The position numbers and the translations under genes were made by a program. Shown here in pieces: positions 54,232 through 63,603 of a stretch of 64,000 nt of DNA (within the stretch, counting starts at the first letter, position 1; each line of letters starts with the position of its first letter). The notes under the pieces are model-generated. The model saw only the letters and a list, made by a program, of their open reading frames with translations, was not told the origin of the DNA and searched no databases. The DNA comes from Paracoccus amoyensis (lineage in GTDB: Bacteria; Pseudomonadota; Alphaproteobacteria; Rhodobacterales; Rhodobacteraceae): positions 248,001 through 312,000 of the forward strand of contig NZ_JACOQL010000002.1 in NCBI RefSeq assembly GCF_014490725.1, read 5' to 3'.

Positions 54232-55209
54232 ATGAAATCACTGGATTTCATTCTAAGACGCCTGGCCAAGGCATTCTTCGTGGTCATCGGCGTGGTGATA
54301 CTGAATTTCCTGCTGATCCAGCTTGCCCCCGGCGATCCGGCGGCGGTGATGGCGGGCGACGCCGGGGCGGGGGATGCGGAATATCTTGCCCAGCTTCGGG
54401 CGCAATTCGGTCTGGACAAGCCGCTGCCGGTGCAACTTTGGAACTATCTGTCGGGCGTGCTGACCGGGGATCTGGGATATTCCTATCGCAACCAGTTGCC
54501 GGTGCTGGATCTGATCATGGACCGGCTTCCGGCGACCCTGTTGCTGACGGGCTGCGCCTTGGTCTTTTCGCTGGTCTTCGGCATCCTGTTCGGTGTCATC
54601 GCGGCGTGGCGGCGCGGTGGAGTGCTGGATTCCACCATCATGTTCGGCGCCCTGCTGTTTTACGCGACGCCGCTTTTCTGGACCGCGCTGATGGCGGTGC
54701 TGCTGTTTTCCATCAAGCTGGGCTGGTTGCCACCCTTTGACATGGAAACCATCGGCGCGAACCTGACCGGCTGGGCGCGGGTCAAGGATATCGCGTGGCA
54801 TCTTGTGCTGCCGGTGGTGACGCTGGGCCTGTTTTTCACAGCGATCTATACCCGGCTGACCCGCGCCTCGATGTTAGAGGTGATGGGTCAGGATTTCATC
54901 AAGACCGCGCGGGCCAAGGGTGTGCCCAAGGGGCGCATCATCCGCCGCCATGCCTTGCGCAACGCCTTTTTGCCGATCTTCACCTTTGCGTCCTTACAGG
55001 CCGGGCAGCTTGTCGGCGGGGCGGTGCTGACCGAAACCGTCTTTGCATGGCCGGGCATCGGTCGCCTGATGTTCGACGCATTGTTGTCGCGTGATTATCC
55101 GGTCCTGCTGGGCGTCTTTCTGATCACGGCGGCAATGGTGGTTCTGGTCAACCTGATCGCGGATCTTCTGTATCGCTTTGTCGATCCGCGGATCGAGCAA
55201 GGGGCGTAG
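54232..55209 (+). CDS. Oligopeptide-type ABC transporter permease (DppB-like)
   Basis: 325 residues with six membrane helices and the usual start LRRLAKAFFVVIGVVILNFLLIQLAPGDPA. The coupling loop EAA-type motif is in KTARAKGVPKGRIIRRHALRNAFLPI. It pairs with the next permease as the heterodimeric channel. The ATG 54232 was preferred to 54208, because the added eight residues are unlike the family; an AGGGG site lies 11 bases before it. Stop and next start are seven bases apart. Confidence 0.93.
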   Translation: MKSLDFILRRLAKAFFVVIGVVILNFLLIQLAPGDPAAVMAGDAGAGDAEYLAQLRAQFGLDKPLPVQLWNYLSGVLTGDLGYSYRNQLPVLDLIMDRLPATLLLTGCALVFSLVFGILFGVIAAWRRGGVLDSTIMFGALLFYATPLFWTALMAVLLFSIKLGWLPPFDMETIGANLTGWARVKDIAWHLVLPVVTLGLFFTAIYTRLTRASMLEVMGQDFIKTARAKGVPKGRIIRRHALRNAFLPIFTFASLQAGQLVGGAVLTETVFAWPGIGRLMFDALLSRDYPVLLGVFLITAAMVVLVNLIADLLYRFVDPRIEQGA

Positions 55210-55216
55210 GGGGCTT

Positions 55217-56056
55217 ATGATGTCATTCACCCGCCGTTTCGCCGCGCATCCCGGCGCCCTCATCGGGCTGCTGTTGCTGGCCGCCGTCCTGTTCATCGCG
55301 GCCTTTGCCGGATTGCTGTATCCGGGCGATCCCTGGCAAAGCGTCGGGCCGCCGCTTTTGCCTCCGGGGGGGGATCCGCTTTATCCGCTGGGCACCGATC
55401 TGCTGGGTCGTGATATTGCCGCGGGGCTGGCCCATGGCGCGCGGGTTTCGCTGCTGATCGGGGTCATATCGACCATGGCGGCGGTCCTTGTCGGGGTCGT
55501 GCTGGGCGCGATCGCCGGGTTCTTTGGCGGCTGGGTGGACGATCTGCTGATGCGATTTACCGAGTTTTTCCAGACCATCCCGGCCTTTGCCATGGCGGTC
55601 GTTCTGGTGGCGATTTTCACGCCGTCGATCACCTCGATCACGGGGGCCATCGCCATCGTGTCCTGGCCGCCGGTGGCGCGGCTGGTCCGGGCGGAATTCA
55701 TGTCCCTGAAATCGCGCGAATTCGTTCAGGCCGCGGTGACATTGGGGCAAAGGCCGCTGCGGATCATGTTCAGCCAGATCCTGCCCAACACCATGTCGCC
55801 GATCATCGTCACCGCCTCGTTGATGGTGGCCACCGCGATTCTGACCGAAAGTTCCCTTTCGTTTCTGGGCCTGGGCGACCGCAACATGATGAGTTGGGGA
55901 TACATGATCGGTGCCGCGCGAACGATGTTGCGCGAGGCGTGGTGGCTCAGCGTGTTTCCGGGCGTTGCAATCCTGCTGACCGTCATCGCGATCAACCTGA
56001 TTGGCGAAGGGCTGAATGATGCCGTCAACCCGCATCTTCGCGGAAGGAAGGACTGA
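55217..56056 (+). CDS. Oligopeptide-type ABC transporter permease (DppC-like)
   Basis: 279 residues. It has a short N-terminal helix after FTRRFAAHPGALIG, the conserved GTDLLGRDIAAGLAHGARVSLLIG, and an EAA loop near SREFVQAAVTLGQRPLRIMFSQILPN. DppC-type proteins form the second half of the channel. Start ATG 55217 has AGGGGG five bases upstream; a second ATG follows at once. It ends one base before the ATPase gene start, part of the compact operon. Confidence 0.93.
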   Translation: MMSFTRRFAAHPGALIGLLLLAAVLFIAAFAGLLYPGDPWQSVGPPLLPPGGDPLYPLGTDLLGRDIAAGLAHGARVSLLIGVISTMAAVLVGVVLGAIAGFFGGWVDDLLMRFTEFFQTIPAFAMAVVLVAIFTPSITSITGAIAIVSWPPVARLVRAEFMSLKSREFVQAAVTLGQRPLRIMFSQILPNTMSPIIVTASLMVATAILTESSLSFLGLGDRNMMSWGYMIGAARTMLREAWWLSVFPGVAILLTVIAINLIGEGLNDAVNPHLRGRKD

Positions 56057-56057
56057 C

Positions 56058-57689
56058 ATGAGCGAGCTTTTGTCAATTCGCGACCTGACCGTGCCGCTAC
56101 CCGCCACCGCCGACCGCAGATATGCGGTCGAAGGTCTCAGCTATGATCTGGCCATGAATGAGATCTTGTGCATCGTCGGCGAAAGCGGGTCGGGCAAGTC
56201 GATGACCGCGAATGCGATCATGGGGTTGCTGCCGCCAAACATGCGGCCCGAACGCGGCGAAATCCTGTTTCAGGGTCAGGATCTGCTGAAACTGAGTGAG
56301 CCAGCCCTGGAAAGCATGCGTGGCCGTCAGATCGGGATGATCTTTCAGGAACCGCTATCGGCGCTAAACCCGCTGATGACCGTTGGCGATCAGATCGAAG
56401 AGGTGATGCTGGTCCATAAGGTCGGCGATGCGGCCGGCCGCCGGGCGCGGGTGTTGGAACTGTTGGATTTCGTTGGCCTGCCTGATCCGAAAAGCCTGCG
56501 TGACGCCTATCCATTCCGTCTTTCGGGCGGTCAGCGGCAACGTGTCGTGATCGCCATGGCCCTGGCGCTGGAACCCGCGCTGCTGATCGCGGATGAGCCG
56601 ACAACGGCGCTGGATGTGACCACGCAGGCGCAGATCCTGGACCTGATCCGGCGCGTTCAGCGCGACAAGGGCATGGGGGTCATGTTCATCACCCATGATT
56701 TCGGTGTCGTGGCCGATATCGCGGATCGGGTCGTGGTGATGGAAAAGGGCCTGATTGTCGAACAGGGCACCGTCGATCAGGTGCTGAATCGTCCGCAGCA
56801 CCCCTATACCCGCCGCCTGATTGCTGCCGTCCCGCATGGAGAGGGTCGGCAAAATCAGGTCGCGCAAGGTCGGCCCATCATCGAAACGCGAAACCTGAAA
56901 AAGACCTATCGTAGCGGCGGCGGGCTGTTTTCCGCCCCGCGAGAGGTGCGCGCCCTTGCCGGTGTCTCGCTACAGCTGCACGCGGGTGAAACGCTGGGCA
57001 TTGTTGGCGAAAGCGGGTCGGGGAAATCGACGCTGGGCCGCGCGATCATGAAGCTGATGTCTGTGGACAGCGGTCAGATCCTGTTTCGTGGGCAGGATCT
57101 GGTTCCCTTGTCGCCCAGCCAGTTTCGTCCCATGCGGCGGCATATCCAGATGGTTTTCCAGGACCCCTTCGCCAGTCTGAACCCGCGTCAGACCATTGGC
57201 CGCATCCTGACGGATGGCCCGGTTGCCAATGGCATTTCCCATGCGTCTGCCGCCGCCAAGGCGCGTGAATTGCTGTCCATGGTCGGGCTGGCGGAAAATG
57301 CCTTCGACCGTTACCCGCATGAATTTTCCGGGGGCCAGCGCCAGCGTGTCGGCATTGCCCGCGCCCTGATGCTGGACCCCGAGGTGCTGGTCGCGGATGA
57401 AAGTGTCTCGGCCTTGGATGTGTCGGTGCAGGCGCAGGTTCTGCAATTGTTGAAGTCGCTTCAGGAGCGGCTGAACCTTGCCATCATTTTCATCACCCAC
57501 GATCTGCGGGTTGCGGCGCAGGTCTGCGACCGGATCGGGGTGATGTGTCAGGGTGAACTGGTCGAAGAAGGCCCCTCGGCGCAAATTTTTGACAACCCGA
57601 CCCATCCCTATACGCAAAAACTGATCGCGGCCATTCCCGGCCGGAATTGGGATCCCACCACCTCGCTGACGGAGCGCGTAGATGCCTGA
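56058..57689 (+). CDS. Fused dual ATP-binding protein of the oligopeptide-type transporter
   Basis: 543 residues holding two complete ATPase domains, so it replaces the separate DppD and DppF. Domain 1 (residues 1-260): Walker A GESGSGKS, signature LSGGQRQR, Walker [15 protein letters not shown]. Domain 2 (about residues 275-540): Walker [39 protein letters not shown], in which Ser replaces the usual Pro after Glu. Each domain ends in the oligopeptide-family motif HPYT-(R/Q)-(R/K)-LI. Start ATG 56058 has GGAAGGA upstream. The last eight bases overlap the thiamine-diphosphate enzyme gene. Confidence 0.93.
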   Translation: MSELLSIRDLTVPLPATADRRYAVEGLSYDLAMNEILCIVGESGSGKSMTANAIMGLLPPNMRPERGEILFQGQDLLKLSEPALESMRGRQIGMIFQEPLSALNPLMTVGDQIEEVMLVHKVGDAAGRRARVLELLDFVGLPDPKSLRDAYPFRLSGGQRQRVVIAMALALEPALLIADEPTTALDVTTQAQILDLIRRVQRDKGMGVMFITHDFGVVADIADRVVVMEKGLIVEQGTVDQVLNRPQHPYTRRLIAAVPHGEGRQNQVAQGRPIIETRNLKKTYRSGGGLFSAPREVRALAGVSLQLHAGETLGIVGESGSGKSTLGRAIMKLMSVDSGQILFRGQDLVPLSPSQFRPMRRHIQMVFQDPFASLNPRQTIGRILTDGPVANGISHASAAAKARELLSMVGLAENAFDRYPHEFSGGQRQRVGIARALMLDPEVLVADESVSALDVSVQAQVLQLLKSLQERLNLAIIFITHDLRVAAQVCDRIGVMCQGELVEEGPSAQIFDNPTHPYTQKLIAAIPGRNWDPTTSLTERVDA

Positions 57690-59382
57690 AGAAACGACTG
57701 GTCGGGCCGTCGGCGGCGGGGAATTGGTGATCCGCCAGTTGGAAAAGCTGGGCGTCCATCGCGTGTTCATGGTGGCCGGTGAAAGCTTTCTGCCCTGTAT
57801 CGACGCGCTGCGTGATCGCGACACCATCGAAACGATCTGGTTCCGGCAGGAAGGCGGCGCGGCCTATGCCGCCGAGGCGCATGCAAAGCTGACCGGAGAG
57901 CCGGGCATCTGCTTTGTCACGCGGGGGCCGGGTGCCACCAATGCCTCGATCGGGCTGCATGTCGCAATGCAGGATGGAACGCCGATGATCCTGTTTGTGG
58001 GGCAGATCGGGTCGGACACGGTCGAGCGGCAGTGCTTTCAGGAAATCGACTATCGCCGCATGTTCGGGCAGGTCGCGAAATGGGTCGGATCAATCGACCG
58101 CACGGATCGCATCCCGGAACTGATCGCGCGGGCCTGGCGGATCGCCTGTTCAGGGCGGCCCGGCCCGGTCGTCCTGGCCCTGCCCGAAGATACGTTATGG
58201 GGGCAGGCGGACGTGCCGGCCATTGCCGCAGCACCGCTGCCACGGCCGGGACCGTCGGATGACGACATGCAGGCGATCCTTGATGCGCTGGCCGCGGCGC
58301 AGCGGCCTTTCGTGTTGGCGGGCGGTCATGGCTGGGACGATGTTTCGCGGACATCCCTGCAGGATTTTGCCCAGCGTTTTGATCTTCCCGTCGGGGTGTC
58401 ATGGCGCCGGTTCGAGGCGTTCGACAACCGGCATCCGAATTTCGCGGGCCATGTCGGATATGGGATGCAGCCAAGTCTGCGCCAACGCATCGCCGACGCC
58501 GATCTGGTGATTGCGGTCAACACCCGCATCAATGAGCCGACCAGCGAAGGTTACACGCTGTTTGAAAGCCCTGTCCCGCGCCAGCGCCTGATCCACATTC
58601 ACGCCGATGCCCAGGAACTTGGCACCGTTTACCGCGCCGATCATGCCATCGTCGCGACGCCGGCGGGCTTTGCCAGAAAGCTGGCAGGGCTTGCACCGGC
58701 AGGGGAGGTTGCCTGGGCTGGTTCGGCCGCAGCCGCCAACAGCGATTATCGCGCAAGCCTGACACCACCTGCTGCAAATACGCAGCTGGATCTGTCGGCT
58801 GTATCGGCGTCCTTGTCCACGGTCCTGCCGCTGGATGCCGTCGTCACGGTGGGGGCGGGCAATTTCGCGCTGTATCCGCACCGCTTTCTGCAATTCACCG
58901 GGCGCGGCACACAGGCCTCCCCGATTTGCGGATCAATGGGTTACGGCCTGCCCGCCGCCATCGCCGCGAAACTGGAATGGCCGGAGCGGCGCGTCGTCTG
59001 CTTTGCCGGGGACGGTTGTTTCCAGATGACCTTGCAAGAGATGGCGACCGCGTCGCAGCATCGTCTGGGCATTGTCATCATCCTCTGCAACAACTCTGCC
59101 TGGGGCACGATCCGGGCGCATCAGGAACGGGATTATCCGGGTCGCAGCTTCGGGCTGAACCTTGAGAATCCCGATTTCGCCCGACTTGCCCAGGCCTATG
59201 GCGGGTTTGGAGAGGTGGTCGAGGCGACCGACGATTTCCTGCCCGCATGGTATCGCGCCACGACTTTTGCCGATGTCAACCGACGCCCGGCCCTGATCGA
59301 GCTGCGCTATGATGTCGATGCAATCGCCCCCGACACCACCCTGACCGAAATCCGCAAAGCCGCCGAGGACGCCGGAAGATGA
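57682..59382 (+). CDS. Thiamine-diphosphate-dependent enzyme of the acetolactate synthase family
   Basis: 566 residues in the three-domain layout: PYR domain with the catalytic Glu in WFRQEGGAAYAAEAHAK (near residue 55), the central FAD/ADP-like domain (LAGGHGWDDVSRTSLQDFAQR), and the PP domain with GDGCFQMTLQEMATA ... NNS, the ThDP-binding motif. It resembles the acetolactate synthase large subunit, but the operon has no small subunit and the substrate-side residues differ enough that benzoylformate-, sulfoacetaldehyde- or oxalyl-CoA-type chemistry is possible. The reaction cannot be predicted; it may act on a 2-oxo acid or aldehyde made by the later enzymes. Overlaps its neighbours by eight and four bases. 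Confidence 0.87.
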   Translation: MPEETTGRAVGGGELVIRQLEKLGVHRVFMVAGESFLPCIDALRDRDTIETIWFRQEGGAAYAAEAHAKLTGEPGICFVTRGPGATNASIGLHVAMQDGTPMILFVGQIGSDTVERQCFQEIDYRRMFGQVAKWVGSIDRTDRIPELIARAWRIACSGRPGPVVLALPEDTLWGQADVPAIAAAPLPRPGPSDDDMQAILDALAAAQRPFVLAGGHGWDDVSRTSLQDFAQRFDLPVGVSWRRFEAFDNRHPNFAGHVGYGMQPSLRQRIADADLVIAVNTRINEPTSEGYTLFESPVPRQRLIHIHADAQELGTVYRADHAIVATPAGFARKLAGLAPAGEVAWAGSAAAANSDYRASLTPPAANTQLDLSAVSASLSTVLPLDAVVTVGAGNFALYPHRFLQFTGRGTQASPICGSMGYGLPAAIAAKLEWPERRVVCFAGDGCFQMTLQEMATASQHRLGIVIILCNNSAWGTIRAHQERDYPGRSFGLNLENPDFARLAQAYGGFGEVVEATDDFLPAWYRATTFADVNRRPALIELRYDVDAIAPDTTLTEIRKAAEDAGR

Positions 59383-60431
59383 AAGCATTCTATCACCCCG
59401 ATCAGGCCCTGCATGATCCCAAGCAATTCATGCGCGTCGGTGTGCTTGCCGATCCGACAGATCTGCCAGAGCGCACGTCGCGCCTGTTGGGTGCATTGGC
59501 CGCGCGGTCGATCACGGTCGAGGCGCCTGCCGATCTGGGACGCGCCCCGGCAGAATTGGTGCATACCCCGGATTACCTGAATTTTCTGGAAACGATCTAT
59601 GACCGCTGGCGGGACCTTCCCAATGCCGGTCCCGAGGTTTTGCCGAATTGTTCCCCCTATTGGAACGGTGCCCCCGATCAGGACGCCCGGCCGCCCTGCC
59701 GTTCCGACAGCGTCATCGGGCAAGTGGGCTGGTATATGGGCGATCTTGCAGTGCCGATCGGGCCAGAGACTTATCGTTCGGCCATCGCGTCCAGCCAGAC
59801 AGCCGCCGCCGCCGCACAGGCTGTGGTGGATGGTGCCGATGCGGCCTATGCGTTGTGCCGTCCGTCGGGGCACCATGCACGCCGCGACCGCGCGACCGGC
59901 TTTTGCTACATCAACAATGCCGCCGTTGCGGCGGAAACGCTGCGCAAACATTTTGGACGGGTCGCGGTTCTTGATGTCGACGCCCATCACGGCGATGGCA
60001 CGCAGGAAATCTTTTATCGCCGTGCCGATGTTCAGACGGTTTCGGTGCATGTCGATCCGCTTGCCTATTATCCGTATTACATTGGCTATGCCGACGAAAC
60101 CGGGGCCAGTGACGGTCTGGGCCATAACCTGAACCTGCCATTGAAGCCGGGTTCCGGCGATGCCGAGATGCTGGCGGCCGTTGATCAGGGGCTGGCACGC
60201 ATCGCGGATTTCGGCGCGCAAGCGGTGGTCCTGTCGCTGGGCTATGACGCGCATCGGGCCGATCCGCTCAGCATGTTGCAGGTGACCGAGGCCGCGTTCG
60301 CGGGCATCGGTGCAAAGCTGCGCGAGGCCGGGCTGCCCCTGGTTATCGTTCAGGAAGGCGGCTATGCGATTGATGTCATCGCCGGCTGTCTGGAGGAATT
60401 TCTTGCAGGTCTGGCAGGAGAGCGCGGGTGA
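59379..60431 (+). CDS. Acetylpolyamine amidohydrolase-like (histone deacetylase family) enzyme
   Basis: 350 residues. The zinc site is intact: Asp and His in LDVDAHHGDGTQ and Asp in LGYDAHRADPL; the catalytic His pair is in RPSGHHARRD and the transition-state-stabilising Tyr region in QEGGYAIDVI. Length and the YCYINNAAVAAE-like block (here GFCYINNAAVAAE) match bacterial acetylpolyamine amidohydrolases, which remove acetyl groups from acetylputrescine, acetylcadaverine or acetyl-lysine side chains. The operon suggests a small imported N-acetylated substrate. Overlaps the ThDP gene and the GntR gene by four bases each. Confidence 0.87.
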   Translation: MKAFYHPDQALHDPKQFMRVGVLADPTDLPERTSRLLGALAARSITVEAPADLGRAPAELVHTPDYLNFLETIYDRWRDLPNAGPEVLPNCSPYWNGAPDQDARPPCRSDSVIGQVGWYMGDLAVPIGPETYRSAIASSQTAAAAAQAVVDGADAAYALCRPSGHHARRDRATGFCYINNAAVAAETLRKHFGRVAVLDVDAHHGDGTQEIFYRRADVQTVSVHVDPLAYYPYYIGYADETGASDGLGHNLNLPLKPGSGDAEMLAAVDQGLARIADFGAQAVVLSLGYDAHRADPLSMLQVTEAAFAGIGAKLREAGLPLVIVQEGGYAIDVIAGCLEEFLAGLAGERG

Positions 60432-61102
60432 GCAGGCTTTTTCCGCCCATCGACAAGTCGGGCTTGGGCGATCAGGTCTATCTGGCGATCAGTAAATCAC
60501 TGGCCAGTGGTGCGCTGAAACCCGGCACCCGCCTGACAATTCGCAGCCTTGCCGAACAGATGGGCGTCAGCGTTACTCCGGTCCGCGATGCCGTGCTGCG
60601 TCTGGTGCAGGATGGCGGGCTGGTGTTTCGCGGCCCGCGTGACATTCGTGTGCCCGTCATCGACCAAGACCGTTATATGGAAATTCGGCGCATTCGGATG
60701 GAGCTGGAGGGTCTGGGCGCCCAGACCGCTGCCGAACGGCGCACGCCAGCCGATATTGCCATGCTGGAAGAACTGGTTGCCGCCAATGAAAAAGCCTTGC
60801 TGGAGGGCGATACGGCAACCGCAATCAGCCTGAATCAGCAGTTTCATTTCTCTTTGCTGCAAATCGCCGACATGCCGTTGCTGCAAGAAATCGTTCGCCG
60901 GTTGTGGTTGCAGATGGGGCCGGTCATTTCGGCCGCGTATCAGCAGGGCGGTCGGGTGATGATTTCCTGTCACTATGACATTCTGAATGCCATTCGTGAT
61001 GGCAATGGCGCAAGGGCCCGTGCCGCGATTCAACGGGATCTGGCCGAGGGCGGTGACATCATTCTGTCTGCGAATGTCCTTGGCCCCGAGGCCGCGCCAT
61101 GA
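60428..61102 (+). CDS. GntR-family regulator, FCD type
   Basis: 224 residues. N-terminal winged helix-turn-helix (residues 14-76: YLAISKSLASGALKPGTRLTIRSLAEQMGVS-VTPVRDAVLRL) followed by an FCD ligand domain (about residues 88-215) with the metal-binding Asp/His pattern in NQQFHFSLLQIA and later HYDILNAIRDGN. FCD regulators usually repress catabolic operons and are released by a pathway acid or amino acid. Being within the operon, it is probably the local regulator; the palindrome at 52463-52474 is a candidate operator. Start is GTG in a four-base overlap. Confidence 0.9.
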   Translation: MSRLFPPIDKSGLGDQVYLAISKSLASGALKPGTRLTIRSLAEQMGVSVTPVRDAVLRLVQDGGLVFRGPRDIRVPVIDQDRYMEIRRIRMELEGLGAQTAAERRTPADIAMLEELVAANEKALLEGDTATAISLNQQFHFSLLQIADMPLLQEIVRRLWLQMGPVISAAYQQGGRVMISCHYDILNAIRDGNGARARAAIQRDLAEGGDIILSANVLGPEAAP

Positions 61103-62088
61103 GGCCCGAAATCGCCGCAAGAATTGCCGCCTTGCATTACGGAATTGATGCGACCGCCACCCGGCTTGGCGGTGAGCGTGATCTGAATTTTCATCTGACC
61201 GGACGGGCGGGCGAATATGTGCTGAAATGCTGCCATCCTGCGGAAACGCGTGCCGAGGCTGATTTGCAGACCGCCGCACTGGCGCATCTGGCCGATCATG
61301 CGCCGGATCTGCCCGTTCCGGCTGGGATCGCCACCATGGATGGCGCGTCGCTGGCGCAAGCCGATGGCGTGACCATCAGGGTGCTTAGCTGGCTTCCCGG
61401 GATGCCGCTGTATCGGACGGCGTCAACACCTGCGCTCCGCCACAGCATTGGCCAGACCCTTGCGCGGCTGGATCTGGGGCTGCAGGGATTGTTCCACCCG
61501 GCCGGACGCCGCCGCCTGATCTGGGATCTGCAGCATTTTCCCGAACTGGAGGCGCATCTGCATCTGGTCGAGCCGCCCGAGCATCGCGACCTGGCTGCCC
61601 GTGCGCTGGACGAATTCCGCAGCCGCGTCCTGCCGGTCTGGGCCGATCTGCGAAGGCAGATCATTCATAATGACTTCAACCCGCATAATATTCTTGTTGG
61701 CGGTGCGACCCATGATCAGGTCACGGGCATCATTGATTTCGGGGACATGATCGAGGGGCCTTTGGTGCAGGATCTGGCCGTTGCGCTGGCCTATCATCCG
61801 GATGTGGATGATCAGCCGCTTGGCGCGATCCGTCAGGTGCTGTCGGCATTTACCTCGATCCTGCCATTGACCGAAGCCGAGCTTGATGTCCTGCGCGAAA
61901 TGATCGCAGCCCGCCGCGCGATGACGCTGATCACGTCAGCCTGGTTGTCGGCGCGCAACCCGGACAACCGGGACTATCTGACCCGCAATGTCCCGACTGC
62001 CCTGACTGGCCTGCGACAGCTTTATGCGCTGCCGCCCGACCGGGCACGAGGCTTGTTGTCCGCCGCTGCAAGGGAAAACACGAAATGA
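61099..62088 (+). CDS. Kinase of the hydroxylysine kinase (HYKK/APH) family
   Basis: 329 residues with the aminoglycoside-phosphotransferase fold. The ATP/GTP-binding lobe is residues 1-110; the Brenner motif with catalytic Asp is IHNDFNPHNILV (near residue 190) and the metal motif is GIIDFGDM (near 213). Segments VLSWLPGMPLY, QTLARLDLGLQGLFHPAGRRRLIWDLQHFPELE and PLTEAELDVLREMIAARR resemble, in order and spacing, the vertebrate hydroxylysine kinase HYKK. It therefore probably phosphorylates an amino alcohol. The phospho-lyase type gene overlaps it by four bases. Choline or homoserine kinase activity is an alternative. Confidence 0.85.
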   Translation: MRPEIAARIAALHYGIDATATRLGGERDLNFHLTGRAGEYVLKCCHPAETRAEADLQTAALAHLADHAPDLPVPAGIATMDGASLAQADGVTIRVLSWLPGMPLYRTASTPALRHSIGQTLARLDLGLQGLFHPAGRRRLIWDLQHFPELEAHLHLVEPPEHRDLAARALDEFRSRVLPVWADLRRQIIHNDFNPHNILVGGATHDQVTGIIDFGDMIEGPLVQDLAVALAYHPDVDDQPLGAIRQVLSAFTSILPLTEAELDVLREMIAARRAMTLITSAWLSARNPDNRDYLTRNVPTALTGLRQLYALPPDRARGLLSAAARENTK

Positions 62089-63368
62089 CCATGATCAACG
62101 CGCATGATCCGACCCGGACCGACCAACTTCCGCCTGCGGATCGCGCCCTTGTTGAACGGCGGGCGGCGTTGTTGGGTCCGGCCTATCGGTTGTTCTATGA
62201 CACGCCGCTGCATGTCGTTCGTGGTGAAGGCTGCTGGCTGTATGACGCACAGGGGAACCGTTATCTGGATGCCTATAACAATGTGGCATCGGTCGGGCAT
62301 TGCCATCCGCGCGTCACAGCAGCCATGGCCGGTCAGGCGGCAATCCTGAATACGCATACCCGTTATCTGCATGAATTGCTGCTGGATTATGCCCAGCGTC
62401 TGTTGGACACGCTGCCAGATGATCTGGGCCGCATGGTCTTTACCTGCACGGGGTCCGAGGCGAATGATCTGGCGCTGCGGATCGCCAAATCGGAAAGCGG
62501 TGGCACCGGCGTCATCGTCACGGCCAACGCCTATCACGGCACGACCGAGCTTTTGGCCGGGATGTCGCCGTCGCTTGGGCCGGCGATGCGCAAGGGGCAG
62601 GATGTCTGGATGGTGGCCGCACCAGACAGCTATCGGGGAACAAGTCTTGCAGATGGTGTGGCCGCAGCCCTTGTCCAGATGCGGGCCCGGAACGTGCAGC
62701 CAGCCGCGTTGCTTGCCGATACGATTTTCGCCAGCGACGGGATTTTTCCGACGGCCCCCGGTTTGGCTGAAGCGGTTGCCATGGTTCGGGACGCAGGCGG
62801 CCTGTATATCGCGGACGAGGTTCAGCCGGGCTTTGGCCGCACCGGAAAAATGTGGGGCATCGACCACCTGGGGCTGACACCTGACATCGTGACGATGGGC
62901 AAGCCGATGGGCAACGGCTATCCTGTCGCGGGTCTTGCCGGGCGCCGTGATATACTGGACCGCTTCGGCCAGAACATGCGCTATTTCAACACGTTCGGCG
63001 GCAGCCCGGTGGCTGCTGCGGTCGGTTTGGCGGTTCTGGATGTGATCCGGGATCAGAATTTGTGCCAGAATGCCGCGGCTGTCGGTGAATATCTGCTGGA
63101 GGGTCTGACATCCCTGCAATCGCGGCATTCGGTGATCGGCGATGTGCGCGGGCAAGGGCTGTATCTGGCGCTTGAATTCGTCACCGACGGCGCGACCAAA
63201 GCGCCCGACAGCGCAACGGCGCTTGGCGTTGTCAACGGGTTGCGGGACAGGCGCGTTCTGATCAGTGCGACCGGTCCGGGCGCGAATGTGTTGAAAATCC
63301 GCCCGCCTCTGGTCTTCTCATATGCCGAGGCTGACATCCTGCTGCGCTGTCTGGATGAGTGTCTTTGA
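62085..63368 (+). CDS. Class III PLP enzyme of the ethanolamine-phosphate / phosphohydroxylysine phospho-lyase type
   Basis: 427 residues of the class III aminotransferase fold. PLP-binding Lys is in PDIVTMGKPMGNGYPVAGL; Asp of the cofactor contact in YIADEVQPGFGRTGKMWG. The features that separate the phospho-lyases ETNPPL and PHYKPL from ordinary transaminases are seen: NNVASVGHCHPRV, GSEANDLALRIA, PDSYRG and the C-terminal NVLKIRPPLVFS. The likely reaction is elimination of phosphate and ammonia from an O-phospho amino alcohol to yield an aldehyde. With the kinase encoded just before it, the pair can use 5-hydroxylysine or ethanolamine. Last gene of the operon; no strong terminator was seen after it. 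Confidence 0.88.
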   Translation: MTMINAHDPTRTDQLPPADRALVERRAALLGPAYRLFYDTPLHVVRGEGCWLYDAQGNRYLDAYNNVASVGHCHPRVTAAMAGQAAILNTHTRYLHELLLDYAQRLLDTLPDDLGRMVFTCTGSEANDLALRIAKSESGGTGVIVTANAYHGTTELLAGMSPSLGPAMRKGQDVWMVAAPDSYRGTSLADGVAAALVQMRARNVQPAALLADTIFASDGIFPTAPGLAEAVAMVRDAGGLYIADEVQPGFGRTGKMWGIDHLGLTPDIVTMGKPMGNGYPVAGLAGRRDILDRFGQNMRYFNTFGGSPVAAAVGLAVLDVIRDQNLCQNAAAVGEYLLEGLTSLQSRHSVIGDVRGQGLYLALEFVTDGATKAPDSATALGVVNGLRDRRVLISATGPGANVLKIRPPLVFSYAEADILLRCLDECL

Positions 63369-63542
63369 TGGACGCGGGCCCCTGCCGCCCGCTCAGCCCG
63401 GCAAGAGGAACTTGATCATGTCGTGAAATGGTGGCTGCGACGTCAAACTCTTTACAAAGCCCAACCGCCATAACTTTCGCCCCCCATGATGCGTCGCGAC
63501 TGTTTTGCAATCAGTATTCCCGATGCAGCGGTGCCAGCTAAC

Positions 63543-63573
63543 GATAGCTTGACGGACGGGTGCGTATGCTATC
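63543..63573. promoter_or_regulatory. Inverted repeat GATAGC...GCTATC before the MarR gene
   Basis: GATAGC (63543-63548) and GCTATC (63568-63573) flank a possible -35 box TTGACG (63549-63554). The spacing of two helical turns would suit a MarR dimer, which often autorepresses. The rest of 63369-63603 shows no gene. Confidence 0.4.
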
Positions 63574-63603
63574 TTTCGATTGGCAACCCGTAAGGACTGT
63601 TCG

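Noticed and set aside
57682..59382. Acetolactate synthase for branched-chain amino acid synthesis (ilvB)
   Set aside because: No small subunit gene follows, it sits in a transport/catabolic operon, and it is not near ilvC or leu genes, so a biosynthetic role is unlikely.
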